From Xestospongia muta (taxonomy: Eukaryota > Porifera > Demospongiae > Haplosclerida > Petrosiidae), in the NCBI GenBank assembly GCA_963693285.1, contig OY848930.1, forward strand, positions 5,270,001 through 5,334,000: 64,000 bases of DNA, in the 5' to 3' direction. A program made the position numbers and the translations under genes. This document shows, one piece after another, positions 1 to 15,400 of this stretch (positions within the stretch are counted from its first letter, which is position 1; every line of letters begins with the position of its first letter). Under the pieces are notes generated by a model, which searched no databases, was not told the DNA's origin, and was given only the letters and a program-made list of their open reading frames with translations.

Positions 1-487
1 ATCGCAGACGCTGGCCCACAACACACTGGCAACCAAGACTGCTTTCATTTCCTTTTATATGTACTTACGATTTTGTCTTCATGCTCTTGTGGGGCGCGGG
101 TGTACCGGCTATGAATCTCATTAACGATATTGGTGAACTAAAGAGAATGCGTAAACAATTAAAATTAAAACTATAATCTAAGGACCAAGAAAAAACTAAT
201 CACGTTTAAACAAACTAGAACAGGACTACTAATTATATATTAATTATTTACCACATAAATTATAGTTAATTTTAGAGTTTAGGGTGGACAAATAGACACT
301 GCCTTGATATAGAAGACTGAGTATAACTTTTAAAAAAAATAGCTAAAGTGTATAATAAATATATGTTAATAAAATAACTATAATAATTATAACAATCATA
401 AAGATATTAAGAAATATATATATATAATTTATGACTGTGTTACTGACAACTTTATTTAACTAAAACATACACAGTAAGGACAATATA
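1..487. other. AT-rich 3' flank of the dynein gene
   Basis: This stretch is very AT-rich from about 170 to 480. It holds the presumed 3' UTR of the minus-strand dynein gene; TTTATT near 451-456 reads as AATAAA on the minus strand, about 35 bases past the stop. Positions 1-125 are noticeably more GC-rich and may hold a small exon, listed separately. Confidence 0.5.
69..121 (-). CDS. Possible first coding exon of a gene continuing off the left edge
   Basis: On the minus strand an ATG at 121-119 opens a 17-codon frame (MRFIAGTPAPHKSMKTK) that ends in a consensus donor GTAAGT at 68-63. The stretch is much more GC-rich than its surroundings and is followed by a possible acceptor ending in CAG. 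It could be the 5' exon of the next minus-strand gene, most of which would lie outside the window. Without the downstream exons it cannot be identified, and a chance ATG plus donor is possible. Confidence 0.2.
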
Positions 488-3400
488 TCACTTTATGTCA
501 CAGAGGAGAGCAACACCTCTCAATATCCAGTGATCTGGATGTTGACTTGTTTTAAGGTATAATGCAGTGATATAGGTCAGATCAGTACGACGTGGTTTCT
601 TATAAACTGGACACTCGTATAGTTTGGGATCTTTATTGCCTCTTGTGTTAATAGCATAGACATGTACCACAGGCATTATCACATAGAGTACTTTAGGAGT
701 TGGTTCAACTAGTTTAGTATTTCGACGATCCCAACCTGCTCCATCAAGAAACAGACCTTGTATGTAGACTCCCTCAGGTGGAGGAGCAGTGACATCTTCT
801 TTACTCATACGAGTGACATCATTGTGGACTACCACACTATCTAAAGCCCAACCTTTGTGAGCACGTGCAACCTAAATGAAATAAGAAGTTTTAAAAATCA
901 TTTCCACCTGAAACTGGAGACTAACCTCTTGTCTCATGGCTGTTAGAAACCCTTGAGGATTGAAGAACCCTGTCATCCAGAATATGTTGGGACGTCCTTG
1001 AAATACCCATGATCTAAATTGAGTGTCTCTCTCAAGAAGTTCTGTAAACCAGAACCCAATGGTAGTTGACTCCCAAGATACCTAGACATCAACAATATTA
1101 TAAATATACTAGCATTTGTTAGTATCACACCTTTTCCCACAAAGGGGGAACTTTGGCATCATACATGGAGTCCAGTGTATTACGAAGATTCTAATGTAAA
1201 GATTATAGCCTTTTAGTCAACTATATGTCCACTAATGTATACCTCATTCATAATAATAGTACCATCAATGGCTAACTGAAGATCCTGTAAAGTACTGCGA
1301 ACCAGTCCAATCACCCTCTGCATACGATCTATTTCTTGTCTTAAAAATATGTTCATTGGAGCTATAGCACCCATTTTTTGTAGCCTAGCACGTACCTAAA
1401 GAGAACATTATATATTTGATACAAGTAGCATCTTAAGTACCTCATGTGGTATATAATCATCTGGTAGTTTCTCTAACATCTCTCCAGCTTGTCTACGTAC
1501 AATAGACTCTCTAGTTTCTCCACCTCCACTACTACTGTCCTTGGGTTGGATCTCTAGAATAGTATCCAGACAAGACTTGGCTGTGTTACTCTGATAACTG
1601 CAATGGATACAGTAATACAATAGTACCATACTGTGGAGACTTACGTTATATCAGCATTGGGATGCATTCCAAATATTTCTGGTGTATCAATCAAGGGCAG
1701 CTTCTCAATAGCATCCAGATAGTCCTTAACTGTTTTAAGTACTGGTATTGGATAGCCTTTATAGAATGTAAAGGAAGATTGGAACATGTGTTCACCAAAC
1801 CAAGCCTATTAATATACAGATAATAATAAATAAATTGTAAGTATTTCCTACTTTTGCATAAGTATTCAACAGTCGTTTGTCATAATCATCAGTGACTCGA
1901 CCACCATATTGTATTTCACCCAGCATATAACGAACAGCACCCCAAGACAATCCCTATAGAGATGTACTACATCAAAGTAGATCAAATTATGACTCACTGA
2001 CCTTTTTAAGATCCATGTCATCAAGTAAATTCTGGACATATTGAGTGCTGGCATTGAAATCAGACTGGTTGAATTCATAGGGAATATTCCAGCCCAAAGG
2101 ACCAAACTTTCTTCTCTCTTGTACAGTTGTATGGAGAAATGCAACAGCATACTGCATAGGTTTCCATTGAGACAGATTACTATAGTCTAAATGTTCCTGA
2201 AAATAAATTATAGTTTAATGAATTGTACTACTGTCATCTAACTTGTGTCATATTTGTGTATGTTCTCTTTAAACCAGCTTTAACTCCTTGGGGTGGCTCA
2301 AATGTGTACTTGATGGATGTCTGAAGGAGATTGATGGGAAACTTATTATGAACCTCTGTAGTCATCCAAAGACGAAATGACTCATGGACTGTCTGCGTCT
2401 CCAATATTGAGAGTAGTAACTCATCCAAGAAATCAAGGGCTAAGTGACCATTTTGTAGCAATAACCAACCACCCTGTATAATATGCAACAAGAACTCTTA
2501 AAATATGTAACTTAAATGATTAATTTACAATAACCAATGTTATTTACACTGTACCTGCGTCTGACATTGCTGCAGGAGTCGTCTAGCATGAACTTCCTGA
2601 CCTTGTCCCATGGAAATAGTATGACAAGCTATATAGCAATGAAATCATTAGAAGTCACTATGGTAACCAACTACTCACCTATTTGATGTTTCTTTGACAG
2701 AGCATCTATAGTCATAGTTGGGTCTGAACCCATTGATAAAAAACAGATCATTGGAACACGTATAGCAGATTCTTTCCACATCCCCTCGACATCAAGGATC
2801 ACACCTTCGGCATATTTCACTCCTAAAGATTCAGAAATGTACTTTCGTGCTTGTGCATAAGTACGATCAGGGCACCAAGATCTAAACAGAAAACATAAGA
2901 GAACCACTAGAATTATCAGAGAATTACCTCACTAAGAGAAGTTTTCTAAATGTATCTAAAGTATTATAGCCGTCAGGTATAAGAGCTTCTTCAGGTGCTT
3001 CAGTATCAAACCATGCTTTCCAACCTTTATCATTACGTCCAATCTATAAAACAATAATTCACAATGTTTGTTAAAGATATATCTAACTCCAAGATATGGT
3101 GGTACAATGAACTATCATTCCTCCTTACTTGTATGAGAATATCAGAGAACTGAGGCAGTTTAGCTAGTTCAACCAGGTTGAGCCATGTCATATCTGTAAT
3201 CCATTTTGATGATTTTGATGGACAAGTTTTGAGATCTAGTGCAGCACCACCTTTGATAAGAGTCTGGAATTCATGATGTTTAACATGACCTTTTTGCATA
3301 TCTATCTTCAATGCTAGTAGTAAAGTGAATAGGAACTTGTGTTCCTCATACAGTCCACGTGTTGAGTAACGGAATGCTTCAAAGGTCAGATATTCTACTA

Positions 3401-6400
3401 TGTTATTGATACGTTTAGTGGTGACAGGTGACTTAGCAGAACGAGCCATAGAAAGATCAAAGATCTCTAAGAACTGGACAAGAGATGTCTGATACATGAC
3501 ATTGACCATTGACATTTCAACTATAAGAAAATATAAGACAGAACCTCGAGCAGCCACGGGACGATACTCTTCACGGGCTGCATTGATTTTGATCTCAGTT
3601 TGAGCAGCAATGTCAAGTTTTTGAGTCACATCTTCAGCTGTTCGTTTTGTGGTTCTCAACACTTCAATAAGAGACTCATCATCAACTAAAGACCCCTACA
3701 ATGAAAGGATCAAGTCAGCTGATAATTAATAGTATGGCCTACCTTTGTAGATGTCAGACGGTAAAGGAGATTGTCTTCAAGTTCTTTCATTTTCTTTTTA
3801 TTTGCATTAACTTCTTCCATTAATTTCACCCTCTCAACCTCAAGTTCTTGTTTCTCTGTGAGAATTACTCGACCTAGAAGCTGATCTTCTAATCCTTTCA
3901 CAGTCACTGTGAAGTCTATGATAGCAGTACGTGCACTGATCTGTGGACAGAGTTACTTATCTAAAAGAGTATCTGTTTGTCTCACCTCTGGTGTGTAAGA
4001 AGGGTTAGGAAGTTTAGTAGTAATGTAGAGCATGAATCCTTTCATCACATCAACTTCTTTGTCTCCTACTTTGACTTTTAATGTACTCCCAGCTTTGATG
4101 AAGTTCTTCTCTAATACATTGTCTAAAGCTGGATCCAGCTCTTCTTCTACATCCTCAATTAGTATGGCCTTCCCTAACGAGAGACAGTCCTCCAAATGAG
4201 TTCTGAAGTACTTGTGGTTTAAAGTAGTTATCTAATAACGATATGAAGTAAACAAATACTGTTATTTATTAGACTCACTTGTAACTCATTATTTGCTTCT
4301 CTGTTTTTAATCCAAGATTTACCCTGGCCCTGAGGATCCATCAGAAGAGGAAATCGGGTTGCCTTAGTTACAATGATACCATTCTGTATGGAGAGTTCGT
4401 CATTAGGTAAACCTTGAAGATTCCATTCTCCAATTGTGGCTGAATCAGTTAACAATTCTAACAAGTTGATATCATGTGAGAAAGGAACATTGCGAGACTT
4501 TAGTTCCTTCTTCCAAGCATCCATAAGAAGAAGACGAAATTCCTGGTTAAAGGGTCCAGAATAAGAGAGGAAAGCTGTACCAAGAAGAATATCTCCAACC
4601 AATCTGTATAGAAATGTTTAAAATTGTTAAAATTAAGGCAACACTCTCTTACCTTCCAAGTTGAGCTTGAAACTCCTTGCTCTGTTGTGTCCATCTTTCT
4701 TTTTCTCCTCCAAGTCCTTCAATGAGAGCTGAGGCAGCTTTCATCTTTCGTTTACAAGTCTCTGCATCATCAATAAGAGCTTGTTTTTTCGACATAGCTT
4801 CATCATATAGTGCTCGTACAACATCTAACTCCTTCTGTTTTTCTGCTAATGTGTTATTAGCCTCTTCCAATTCAGCTTGAGCCTTTTCAAATTTTACTGC
4901 TTGTATGGCCAGATTAGCTTTAAGTGGTAGCACCTCTTTATTGATGCCATAAAAGGATGACATAGCTTTTGTCCATGAGCAGAGACCAGCCACATTACCG
5001 CAGACCTTCTTAGCATTCTCCATGTAGTAATCTTCCATAGAAAAATAAGGCTGCAACAACTCTACAGTTTCTTCATTAATAGTGTCCTTAGGAAAGTTCT
5101 GTAATCCTTGAAGGAAACCACCTTGACTCATCATCTTTAGAGACTCTCCCCAGGAAGGTTTAGGACCAGGTCGCTCAGGATCCATTGCCATATTGTCTAA
5201 CTTCTTTTGGAACAATAATAGTACACAGTCCATAATTCTCATAATAAGATGTGGAGGTTTGGCTAACTTCCTCACTGTGGCTATATCTGCTGCTTTAATT
5301 GTCTGCAAAGCTGCCTCAGCTTCTTCAAGTGCAGGTCTAGCTTTCTCTAACTTCTCTTCTGCTACACTTTTATCAGCAGCTATTGCATCAGCAACAGCTT
5401 GAGCTCGATCTTTCACTTTCTGCACCTCAGCTTTAACTTTCTCTGCAGCCTGAGCCTTCACTGTCACTTCTGCCAACACCTTCTCTGCCTCCTTTGATGC
5501 TACTTCAAGTTCCTTCTCCTTAACAGCTAGTTCTTTAGCTAGCTGAGCAACAGACTCACCAGCTTCTAAGAGCTTGTCCAAGCCCATAGTCATGCGATCA
5601 CCTAATTCTTTTACTACTTTTTTCTTTTCAGTGTACATGTTCTTGTATCCTCCGATAAATGATAGATAGGACTTTGGAGTCACATGAGCTGTGCGACGAT
5701 AACGCTCAAAGTACTTGACACAACTTTCAGCGACAAAGTCTTGAAACACTCCCATAGCTTGAACAACTTGTTGCTTCACTTCTGGTGTACATACAATGTC
5801 ATATTCTGCTAAGAAATGATGAGCTACTGCAATCAAAGCATCTTTTGGCCATCTACTAAACCAATCCATTGTACAACCACTAAACAATCCTGGGAATTTA
5901 AGAGAACGGCTTCTAAACTTTTCACCTACTGGTGAGAAACAGAGCACCACATGAAGGTTCTTTCTAGCACGAGATAAGAAATATTCATAGAGGTTTTCAG
6001 GAGTTGGAGGACGCCGGGGAAACTCTTTCTTCATAACAGGAATAAGTTCAGATGTGATTTCATCGATTTCATCTCTTGCAAACAAATTGGAGACCTCTCC
6101 AGACGACAGTACATTATTGATGTACTCCAAGAATCCTTCATCTTTGATCTCCTGGTCAGTGAAGAGGAATGTCATACCTTTGCCTTCTTGGCCTGCAGTT
6201 CTGTAGAGAATCTATAAAGAAAGAAAATGATTAAGATCTCACTATGTATAACTACTGATATTAATAACCTTCAAGTCTTCAAGAAGATTATTTGCATTGT
6301 ATGTTCGACTCAGAGTAATTTGAAATGTTTTATAGCCAGCAATAAAAGACGCCAATCGAGTGAGACTCTGTTTACCAGACCCTCCCACTCCAACCAACAA

Positions 6401-9400
6401 AGCATTGCCACGATCAGTACGAATAATTCTTGAGATCTTAATAAAATGAACCATTGCATCTTTGAAGAAAACCAAATCCATTCCAGACCCTCTAACAGTC
6501 TCATTGTACTGCTGTAAAAAGTTAGTCAATCTCTCTTCTATCTCAGGATAAGATGGAATCTGTAAAAGAGATAAAATAGGTGTAAAAAACATTAAATAAA
6601 TAGAACAACATGACTGACTGGTTCGTAGATCTTGGGTGCTTCTACTTCAGCATCTTCTGGCTCATCACCTGTGGCTTCTGGAGGATCTCTTAAGAAATCT
6701 ACAAAGTAGGGCTCATCTGGGAGCTTGTCTCGTATAGCTTGACCAAGTTCTTCTTCAATGATTCGAACCAAACAATTATCAAACCATTCCTTGTCTGCAG
6801 CATTAACAAAACGGTCGGCAATCACACGAGTGCACTCGTGTCTCCACAAACCCAATAGTATCTCAACACTTGTGAGAATATCGTGTTCCATGTGTAGCAT
6901 CCCTTCCCAAATACGAGAAAGATCACGAAGATTGAAGTTGTAATGAAATTTGGCTGGAGTGGGCAACATTTTGACCTGCAATATAAGAGTAAAAGTAACT
7001 TATCAGACAATTAGAGTCAGTTAGATAGTTATTTGTAGCCATAATTCTGAGGCACTGCATAATCTTGTGAATCTAAGCTAGCTCTTAAATAATATTACAT
7101 AATATTAACTATGGTGCCAGCTCCTGTTCTAGTCTCAATTACTAAAATAACTAAGGGGTTGTACTACATACCTTAGTGTTCTGCCATAGTTTTCTTGTAC
7201 AGACCACTAATGGAAGGATGATATCAATAGCTTCTTTTATGAAGCCTCTCTCTTTGCAGAAGTATCCTGAACCTATAGCTCCAAAGATCTTGTCGATGGA
7301 AGCATTTGAAGGTAGTGTGCAATTGAAAACATTAAACTGTCTCTTTAGACGTTGAGGGATGTCATTGCGTCCTCCTCCTGGGTGGATCATGGCTGCTAGA
7401 AACTGGATGTCTTCAATGTGGGTGAAGTCTCCAGGTTTTTCAAGACTGTAGAATCCTCTCATTTCTATTGTTTGGCGTACAATTTCATTAGTGATTTGGT
7501 CTCCCCAATTATTAATGATAGGCATGTTGACATCATCAATAAAAACCGTCAATTTCTTACCAGCTGGAGGGCCATATGTTGTTCCAACTCTTTTGTCAAC
7601 ATAGCTCTCAATAGCCCGCTGGAAATGACCAGGACTAGTGGCAGAGGAGAAACTAAGACTCTTACTGAGATGCTCTTCAATGTTGTATTTAGAAACATAG
7701 CCTTGAATGATGACAGTTTTTGCTGTCCCTTGTTCCCCTATAAGAAGAACTGGTTTGGACTGTTTGGCAACAGTATGGATGAGGTAATCTGTACGGACAT
7801 TGTCAACATTGGGAACCAGAATGGAACTATAAGGGGGAATACTATCTTTGGGATAGACATACTCTTCGACACGTGTTATCCAATGAATCCAATCCCCTTT
7901 TTCATCAGGAACAAACTCAAACATGGTGTCACCTTTTTCAGCATCACAGACTGGATAATCTAAATCTGGTTTCTTTTCTCTCATCCAAGTCTCCATTTTT
8001 GAACGATCTCCAAGCTCTAGAGGAGCTCCAATACTCCACATAATAGCAAAGATGTAGAGGTGTTCAAGATGTCTATGCTGCAATGACACATTGTCTTCCT
8101 TTGCTGGAATAAGTCCTTCTAAAATAACACATGTTTGGGCAATGTAGTTACATTGTAGCAACTCCATCTTGGCCTCCAGCATTACTGAAACATAGTTATA
8201 TATATCAATGAATGAACCCTCAAAGATAGTCAGAAGGATCTCTGACTCTGTTGGAGTTATCTTCTTCTCAGAGACTTTTTTGTGAAGCCAACTTTTCAAA
8301 ATTGGATTCCAGTCAAGACCAGAGGAGCTCATGTAGACCATACCATTACGGGACACAGTAGCTGGTGAAGCATTGTCCACATTATGAGGCTCAAAGACAA
8401 TTTTACAGTCAGGTGCCATGGGAATTCGATCACCATTAGCCAGGGTAAGTGTCTTGTTGTCATCTAGTACACTGTTAAGGTTTTCAATCCATAATGTGTC
8501 CACTGGACCATCCATCACTAGCCAGATGTGTTCTCCTTTCTTGACCTTGTGGGTACGACGCCAGAGAGTGGAAAAGATCCCATCAGTCCAGTCATTAGTG
8601 GCAACATCTAGTCGTCCAAACATCTGAGGTGCTGTAATGGCCTTTGGATTCATTCTCATTTCTCTGTGAGCTTCTCCACAATCTGTCATCGCTTTCATTA
8701 GTATATGAATACAGCAAGTCTTTCCTGCACCACTAGGACCTAAGACCATAAAACCATGGCGCACTCGTTGGGTTTCAAACAATTGGATGAGCTTTAGGTT
8801 CCAGGAGGGATGGTTGATGAGACCTGCTTCTTCAACTCTTGTGTTTATAGCTGCATCCAGATCAGGATAGCCAGCAGTCTCCAGTTGGATACCAGGGAAC
8901 AAATCATTGATTAAACTAAGAAACAGAGGCTCATCTTCATCAACTAGTTTGGACAAGTTCATATCTCGTAGACCTCTCATAACTATCATCTCTTCACTAT
9001 CATTAGGACACATACGCTTCACAGGACCCAGTGATCGAAGCACAGACAGGATATTCCTTAAACCAAAGTCATAATGCACCTAATTCAGATAAAGTGATAA
9101 CTATAACAGTGTAGTCAATGTCAGAGTGACTTACTTGTTTAGATAACTGCTCTTCACACAATTTATACAAAGTATAGAACTTGGATGCAAGTACAATATT
9201 CTGCAGAAAACCACAAGAGGCAAGTTTCACACGAATAATAATCTGTCTGTCAGGAACCATCATGGCAATAGGCCTGAATAAGATCTTGAGATTCTCAGGC
9301 AATTCCTGTCGTCCAGCATAACCAGGATTCTAAAAAAGAAAATGAGATGCTGCTAAAGATAGGCAGGAGCTTACCATGGTCAGAAAGAGGCCAAATTCTG

Positions 9401-12400
9401 GGTTCAGACTCACAACATCTCCATCAGTGAAAATGAATTCAGGTTTTCTATCTTTCTTGCACATTAGGACAACATAAATCTGTTGAGCTGCCACTGACAA
9501 AACTGGTAACTCAATTCTGTTAAACTCGTCAAAACATCCCCATGAACCTGACTGTGCAAGCCCTTTGTAGATTCTGCCCAAGCCCCGGAAATCCATCTGA
9601 TCAGAACAGTTGAATACAACTACATATTTTCCAAGAGCTCTACCCATATCTTTGGTAGTCTCTGTCTTACCAGTACCTGTTAAATGTCACAAGTAATTGA
9701 CACTGATAATTGGATCAGTGATGAACTTACCAGCTGGTCCTGCAGGAGCACCTCCCATTGACATTCCTAAAGCCTGTGCTAGTGTTATATAACATCGATC
9801 CGTTAGTGGTGTGATCACAAGACGCTCAGTACAACCCAGGAACTCATTTTGATAAATGAAATTGACATCTGTTATGGAAATGTTACATCTTCCAGTGTCT
9901 TCATTGAAGTAGAAACGACTCTGTTTCAACCATTCAAAATCAGTAGCTGATTTAATGTGCATACGAACCTGCACAATGAAGGAGACATATGCTTAATAAT
10001 ATACACACAACCTGTTTAGTTAGAAGTGGCTATAAGACATAGCTCAGTTCAAACTAAATGGATTGTTATAGATGGCACATCAAACTACATGGTATCTAAT
10101 GCTGACCATAATTCTGTCAAGTAAAGAAGTGTGTTGTTTCAATTTTGAAGTGACTATGTCTACTAAATTATATAGTTCAGTTCAAAATTAAACACACAAT
10201 AACTAGACATTTGGCCAGTCCATCAAATGTTGTTCAATTCTTACCAGGTCATCAAAAATATCTCTCTGGTGAAGATGGATCAACACAAGTGTCTCATATT
10301 TCACACGATCAATTTTTTTCAACTCCTGTGTTGTCATACTGATGAGAGCATTCAGCATCTCCAGAAAGTGGTCATTAGTTGCAGCCATAATCTTTTTGTC
10401 ACTACGAGCTTGTGACAGAGCAATCTCAGCATCTCTTGTCCAAATAAACTGTATTCCCAGAATACCAACCTTTATAATTAACTCATAATACTAGATTTTT
10501 ATATGTATAGTGTCAGTTACCTGAGCAGGAAAGGAGTTTTGGAACTCCATTAATTCAAAGTTTGGGTCATTGACTGCCACTGATGCTTGTTTGATGACAA
10601 CATTGAGAGCTTGCAGTGAGGCATTGAGTAAACTTCCAAGCCAAACTTCAACATTGCCTTGAGCCATTACTGGTGTCTCCAACTGGAAACAGATTAATGG
10701 ACACAGCAACAATAGATCATTAATAGCATACCTGTATTGTCTCTGGTTCTCGTGAGTTGATGGCTAATATTTTATCATATTCCTTCTCATGAAAGGTGAC
10801 AGTCTTGATGTTATCAAAGACACTTAACAGATGAGCCTATAAAACACACACTATAGATTTTAATGTAAGAGCATGTATATACTTACTTGTATGGTGTGTG
10901 AGTCAGAAGCTTGACCCAGGATCTCCAGCAGTGCTGGGTCTGAAACGAAGAAAAATCGTGGAAATATAAGTCGTTTCTTCTCTAGATAGCCTGTTAATGA
11001 CTTCTGACAAAGTTCTAATTGTTCTAGAAGATGAGGTAAGAGTTGTCCAAGAATTTCATCACCAACACAACACTGTACAACATTGGATGTCTCATGAGCT
11101 TTTGTCATTATCTTAATCCATGATTTGTCAATATTCTGGAAACGTTTTGCTTCCTACAAGTCACAGAGTAAACCAATAAAGTCATATCGTATACATGATA
11201 CCTTTGGTAGTTGCTTAGCAATATCACCACCAACAAAGACAGCTTCTAAATACACCCAAAGATTCTGAACTACTAACCAATTCTCAATAATTTCTGAAGA
11301 ATTGGATAGTTTCTGAACCCATAGTTGTATATCTTTCTTAAAAGGAGCATTATATCTGACAAATAAATGATCACGTAACAAGAAGTGGTGCTACTTACCT
11401 GTTGGATAACAGAGAACCAAGGACCATCAATGAATCTTCCATAAGTGAGATGATCTCTGTAGTGTCTTCTCCTTTTAGGAGGAGTTCTCCACGAGTTTTG
11501 AAAGGAGCAAAACTGAATGTTTGTACACTCCAATCTGCAATGACCTGTTTCAGTTTAGCTTCAATATCTTTCTCCTTCACTGCTGCAATACAGATATCCT
11601 ATCAAGAATAGATAGATGACAGTGACATACAACACAACCATATATACCTCAATGTCTTCTCTAAATTCTAATAATGGAGCCTCCATGATATTCCTCAATT
11701 GAAAATTTTCTGACTCAACATCAAATTTATGATTAGTGACCTAAGTATGGAAAGTAAAAAATAACTCTTAATAAACTATTTTATCACATACTCCTTCTAT
11801 TCTTTCCCAGTGACGTTCTTTCATTGCTTTGTTTGCCATCATCTCAAGTAACGGACAAGTCTCATTAAAATCATCAATTTTCTTTTTCAAGTCATCAAAA
11901 GCACCATAGTCCTTAACAGCTTTTGGCAGTTTACGACACTTGTTTTGAAAGTCCAAGATCTCATTGTTAATCTTTTCAATGTCAACCTATTAAAAGAAAA
12001 GACATAAATGAGATGTTTTATAATTGATTACTTACTTCAGTCCACAGGATATCATAATATCCATCAACACTGTCCATTACTGAGTTATAAAGACCATAGA
12101 GTTTCTGAAGGAGATTCAATTCTTTTCTAATACGATTTAATTCTGAGTATTCAGTGACGGGTAAACCAAACAAATCCTCTCCATCAGAATAAGTTTGAAA
12201 ACGTCGCCATAACTCATCAAATTGTGTTTGAAATAAGTTCAAACGATCACTAGCTTCTCTGGGTGGTATACCCTCTACTGTGGGACCACACTAGAGAAAG
12301 ATAAATAAATACAATATTTCCTGATCAGGAATGCTCTTACATCTGCATAATCTCTATAAAAGGTATCTGTATCATGTTGAAATGTTGTTACATTAGTCAG

Positions 12401-15400
12401 CAATTTCTCTTTGAACTCTGATTGAATTTTAATGAGGTGATCTTGGACTTGACTCTATGGATTGAACAATAAAGACACACAGCATACAAATTGTACTACT
12501 TACAGCTAATGTCAGTAATTTCTGCCATGAATATCGAAGAGTGTCTACTCTTTCTACTTCTTCTCGTTGAATTTGAATTTGAAACTTGTTTAGTACACTA
12601 TATGACTCCTATTAAAACATGAATTAAAACAATTTCAACAAAATGTCCCTTTTGTACCTCAATAGGACCCAAACTCATATCAATCTGTATTTCATTCTCT
12701 CTGATCTCTTTCAGAGCAGCCATAGCAGTCCGAACATCATCAAGGTCCTTCACTGGACGACTCAGACGTTTACTGATATCATCAATTTGTTCTAGTGTCT
12801 TTTCCATTAGAGAACTAAATTTTATATTCATCTGACGACCATACAGTACCCTCCAGGATTTTGTTTCAGCAGCTATTGACAACTTTAACTTTGCTATGTA
12901 GAAAGTAATATGAGTTTATTATTCAAACATTGTGAAAACTTACATGCATCGAGAACAAATGCACCAACCAATATCTGGTCTTCTTCAGCCATTACATCAG
13001 CTTCCAATTGTTCATAGTAGCGTAATTCACCTTCAAAATCCCCTAAACTAGGGTCTTGTTCTGTAAACTCCGTTATTTTATTATTCTGGTCTGTCTGCCA
13101 TAACATTTGATACGCATTGAAATGAGAATAACTGTCTACAACAACAGTTTTAGCTGATGTTATCACAGATGAAAGAGTTGTCAGAATCTTTGCAATCTCT
13201 TTATTCTCTGAAACCATGCGAAAGAAGGTTTTCCGTTCTGGTATATGGACTTGAGATGGCATTTTCAATGCATTTGATTGACTAATAGTGGCAGCATTAG
13301 CATTACTAGGTGACAAGAGAGAGGCTTGTTCAAGAGATTGACTAGTGAGGTCTTCATGAGATTGTCCCCACTGATAAACATGTTTGTGTACTGCGAGTAT
13401 AGTTTGTACGACCTGATTAACTATTAACTGGACATCATCCAAATTAGGACGTATCATGAGATTTGGTATGGATAAAGCTAACTCTAATTTAAGTACTGGG
13501 ACTCTGTCATCTTTGTCTTGCTGTTCACCACTGTAGTTGATTGTAGAGGGTGGAGTGAGAGCACGTCTAAGTTTTTCCAAGGCACTTCTAGTTGTATAAA
13601 CAAGCGCATCAAGATTTCTTCTAGTGAAATGTTCCATCAAATCTTGTACTTCTTCACGAAGTTCCTCTTGTCTCTGTTTTTTTCTCATTGCTGCTTGTTC
13701 TCCGGGAGGAAGGTCCAACTCCAGATGAGGCATACTACCACGTCTTGAGCTACGAACTGTAGTAACTGATTTCGTACCAGTACCAGCATCAGAGAATGTA
13801 TCAATCTCTATTCCTTCAGATGAAAGAATCAGGTTCAATAATTCGTTAGTTGCTTGTTCAATTTTCTGTGTCTGCAAGTCAAGCTCAAGAGCTAACTTAT
13901 CACAGAGACCCTAGTAAAAAAATATAATACAAAATAAAAAAATATAAAGCATTTTTTCATCCAATAATAGATTATATTATTTCTATATACCGAAGTTTTA
14001 TGAAGGAATTCTTGTGTTGTCCAAGGCTCTGTATCTGGGAGCTCACACAACACAAGAGAGTTAATGTGTTTGAGACTCTCTTCAATTCTCATCTCAAGAA
14101 TGTCATTCAGCCTTGCAACAAGAACTTCAAGTTCTCCTAGAGCAGTGTAAACAGATTCCACATAACTATCAACATTGAGTGATGTCCAACGAAGAACGGT
14201 CAGTCCAGGACTTAACACTTCATCAACTTTCTCTAAGTGAGATACCATGAGATTACGAAACAAATCAGGGATCTTGTTTCTAACATTTTTGTTCTCTTCA
14301 AGCATGAGCTATAAAGAAAAGAACATTATCATTAATTTGCATGTACCCAAGTTATGATAAGCTGGATGGCTTACTTTAACGTTGTTGTATTTTGTCTTGA
14401 GCTCTTCTCTCCTCATTCTCATCTCACGTGCTTTCATTGGAATATCAATGTTCATTTGAGTCATAACATCAATTTCTCTCATCAGTTCATTAATATGAGG
14501 GTCAAAGTTCACAAGAATGATTTCATTATGAGGATCTTTAACTAGTAATGTGGATTCCAAACTCTTTTGAACTTCAGCAATTTTTCTATTCCATGCTTTA
14601 ATATGAACTAGTTCATACTCCACTAGGACCTGATATTAAAAAGAGATGTATAAAATGGATAGATCACTAGTAAATGGATGGACATTAGACAAGTGGGTGG
14701 TCATTCTCCATACCTGAGCTAATCTGTTGAAACTTCGAATTGCTTTGCGAGTTTCAGGTAGCTTTAATACCTCTTGTTGCTCCTGAAACACTTTGACAGG
14801 CTGACTAATGCGATGATATAGTTGACGTGACCAAGCAATCTTGCCGGCAATTGGTGGAAGATCTCGATTGAGAGGAGGAGATTGTTTCTGAGTGTTGTAC
14901 TCACTCTGAACAAACTGTAAGTCTTTAACAAACAGACTAATAGTCAATCTCCACTTGGCCATTATGTCAAGACAGGGCAGTTTCAATCTATAACATCAAT
15001 ATTATCACATGACTGTCTGATATAATACTCACTGACCTTTGAAATCTTTGAGTGAAACCAATTGCTCTTTGGACGGAGATAATTCCACTATAAAATTTGT
15101 CCATATGAGCTTGAAGCTGACCCTGTAATTACACATCAATAATATTATTATGTATGTAATAAATAAAAACTTACATTGAGATCACCTAGCTGCAGTTTAA
15201 AATCTTCATAGTCTATTTCAAAATCCTCTTTCCTGTGGTCCAATACATCATATGGTTTCTTCTTTAACCCAGACACAAGAAGACCAAAACGAGAATTAAA
15301 GGTCTCTATGCCTTCAATCCGAGAGAGTGACAGAGTTTCATATGTTGCCACTGTTTTTAGGAACTCAAGAATGTTGTTGAGTCTGAAATAGATAATGAAA

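Noticed and set aside
7418..7963. Plus-strand ORF of 181 codons
   Set aside because: It lies wholly antisense to the conserved AAA3 region of the dynein and has no recognisable domain; long shadow frames are expected opposite long exons.
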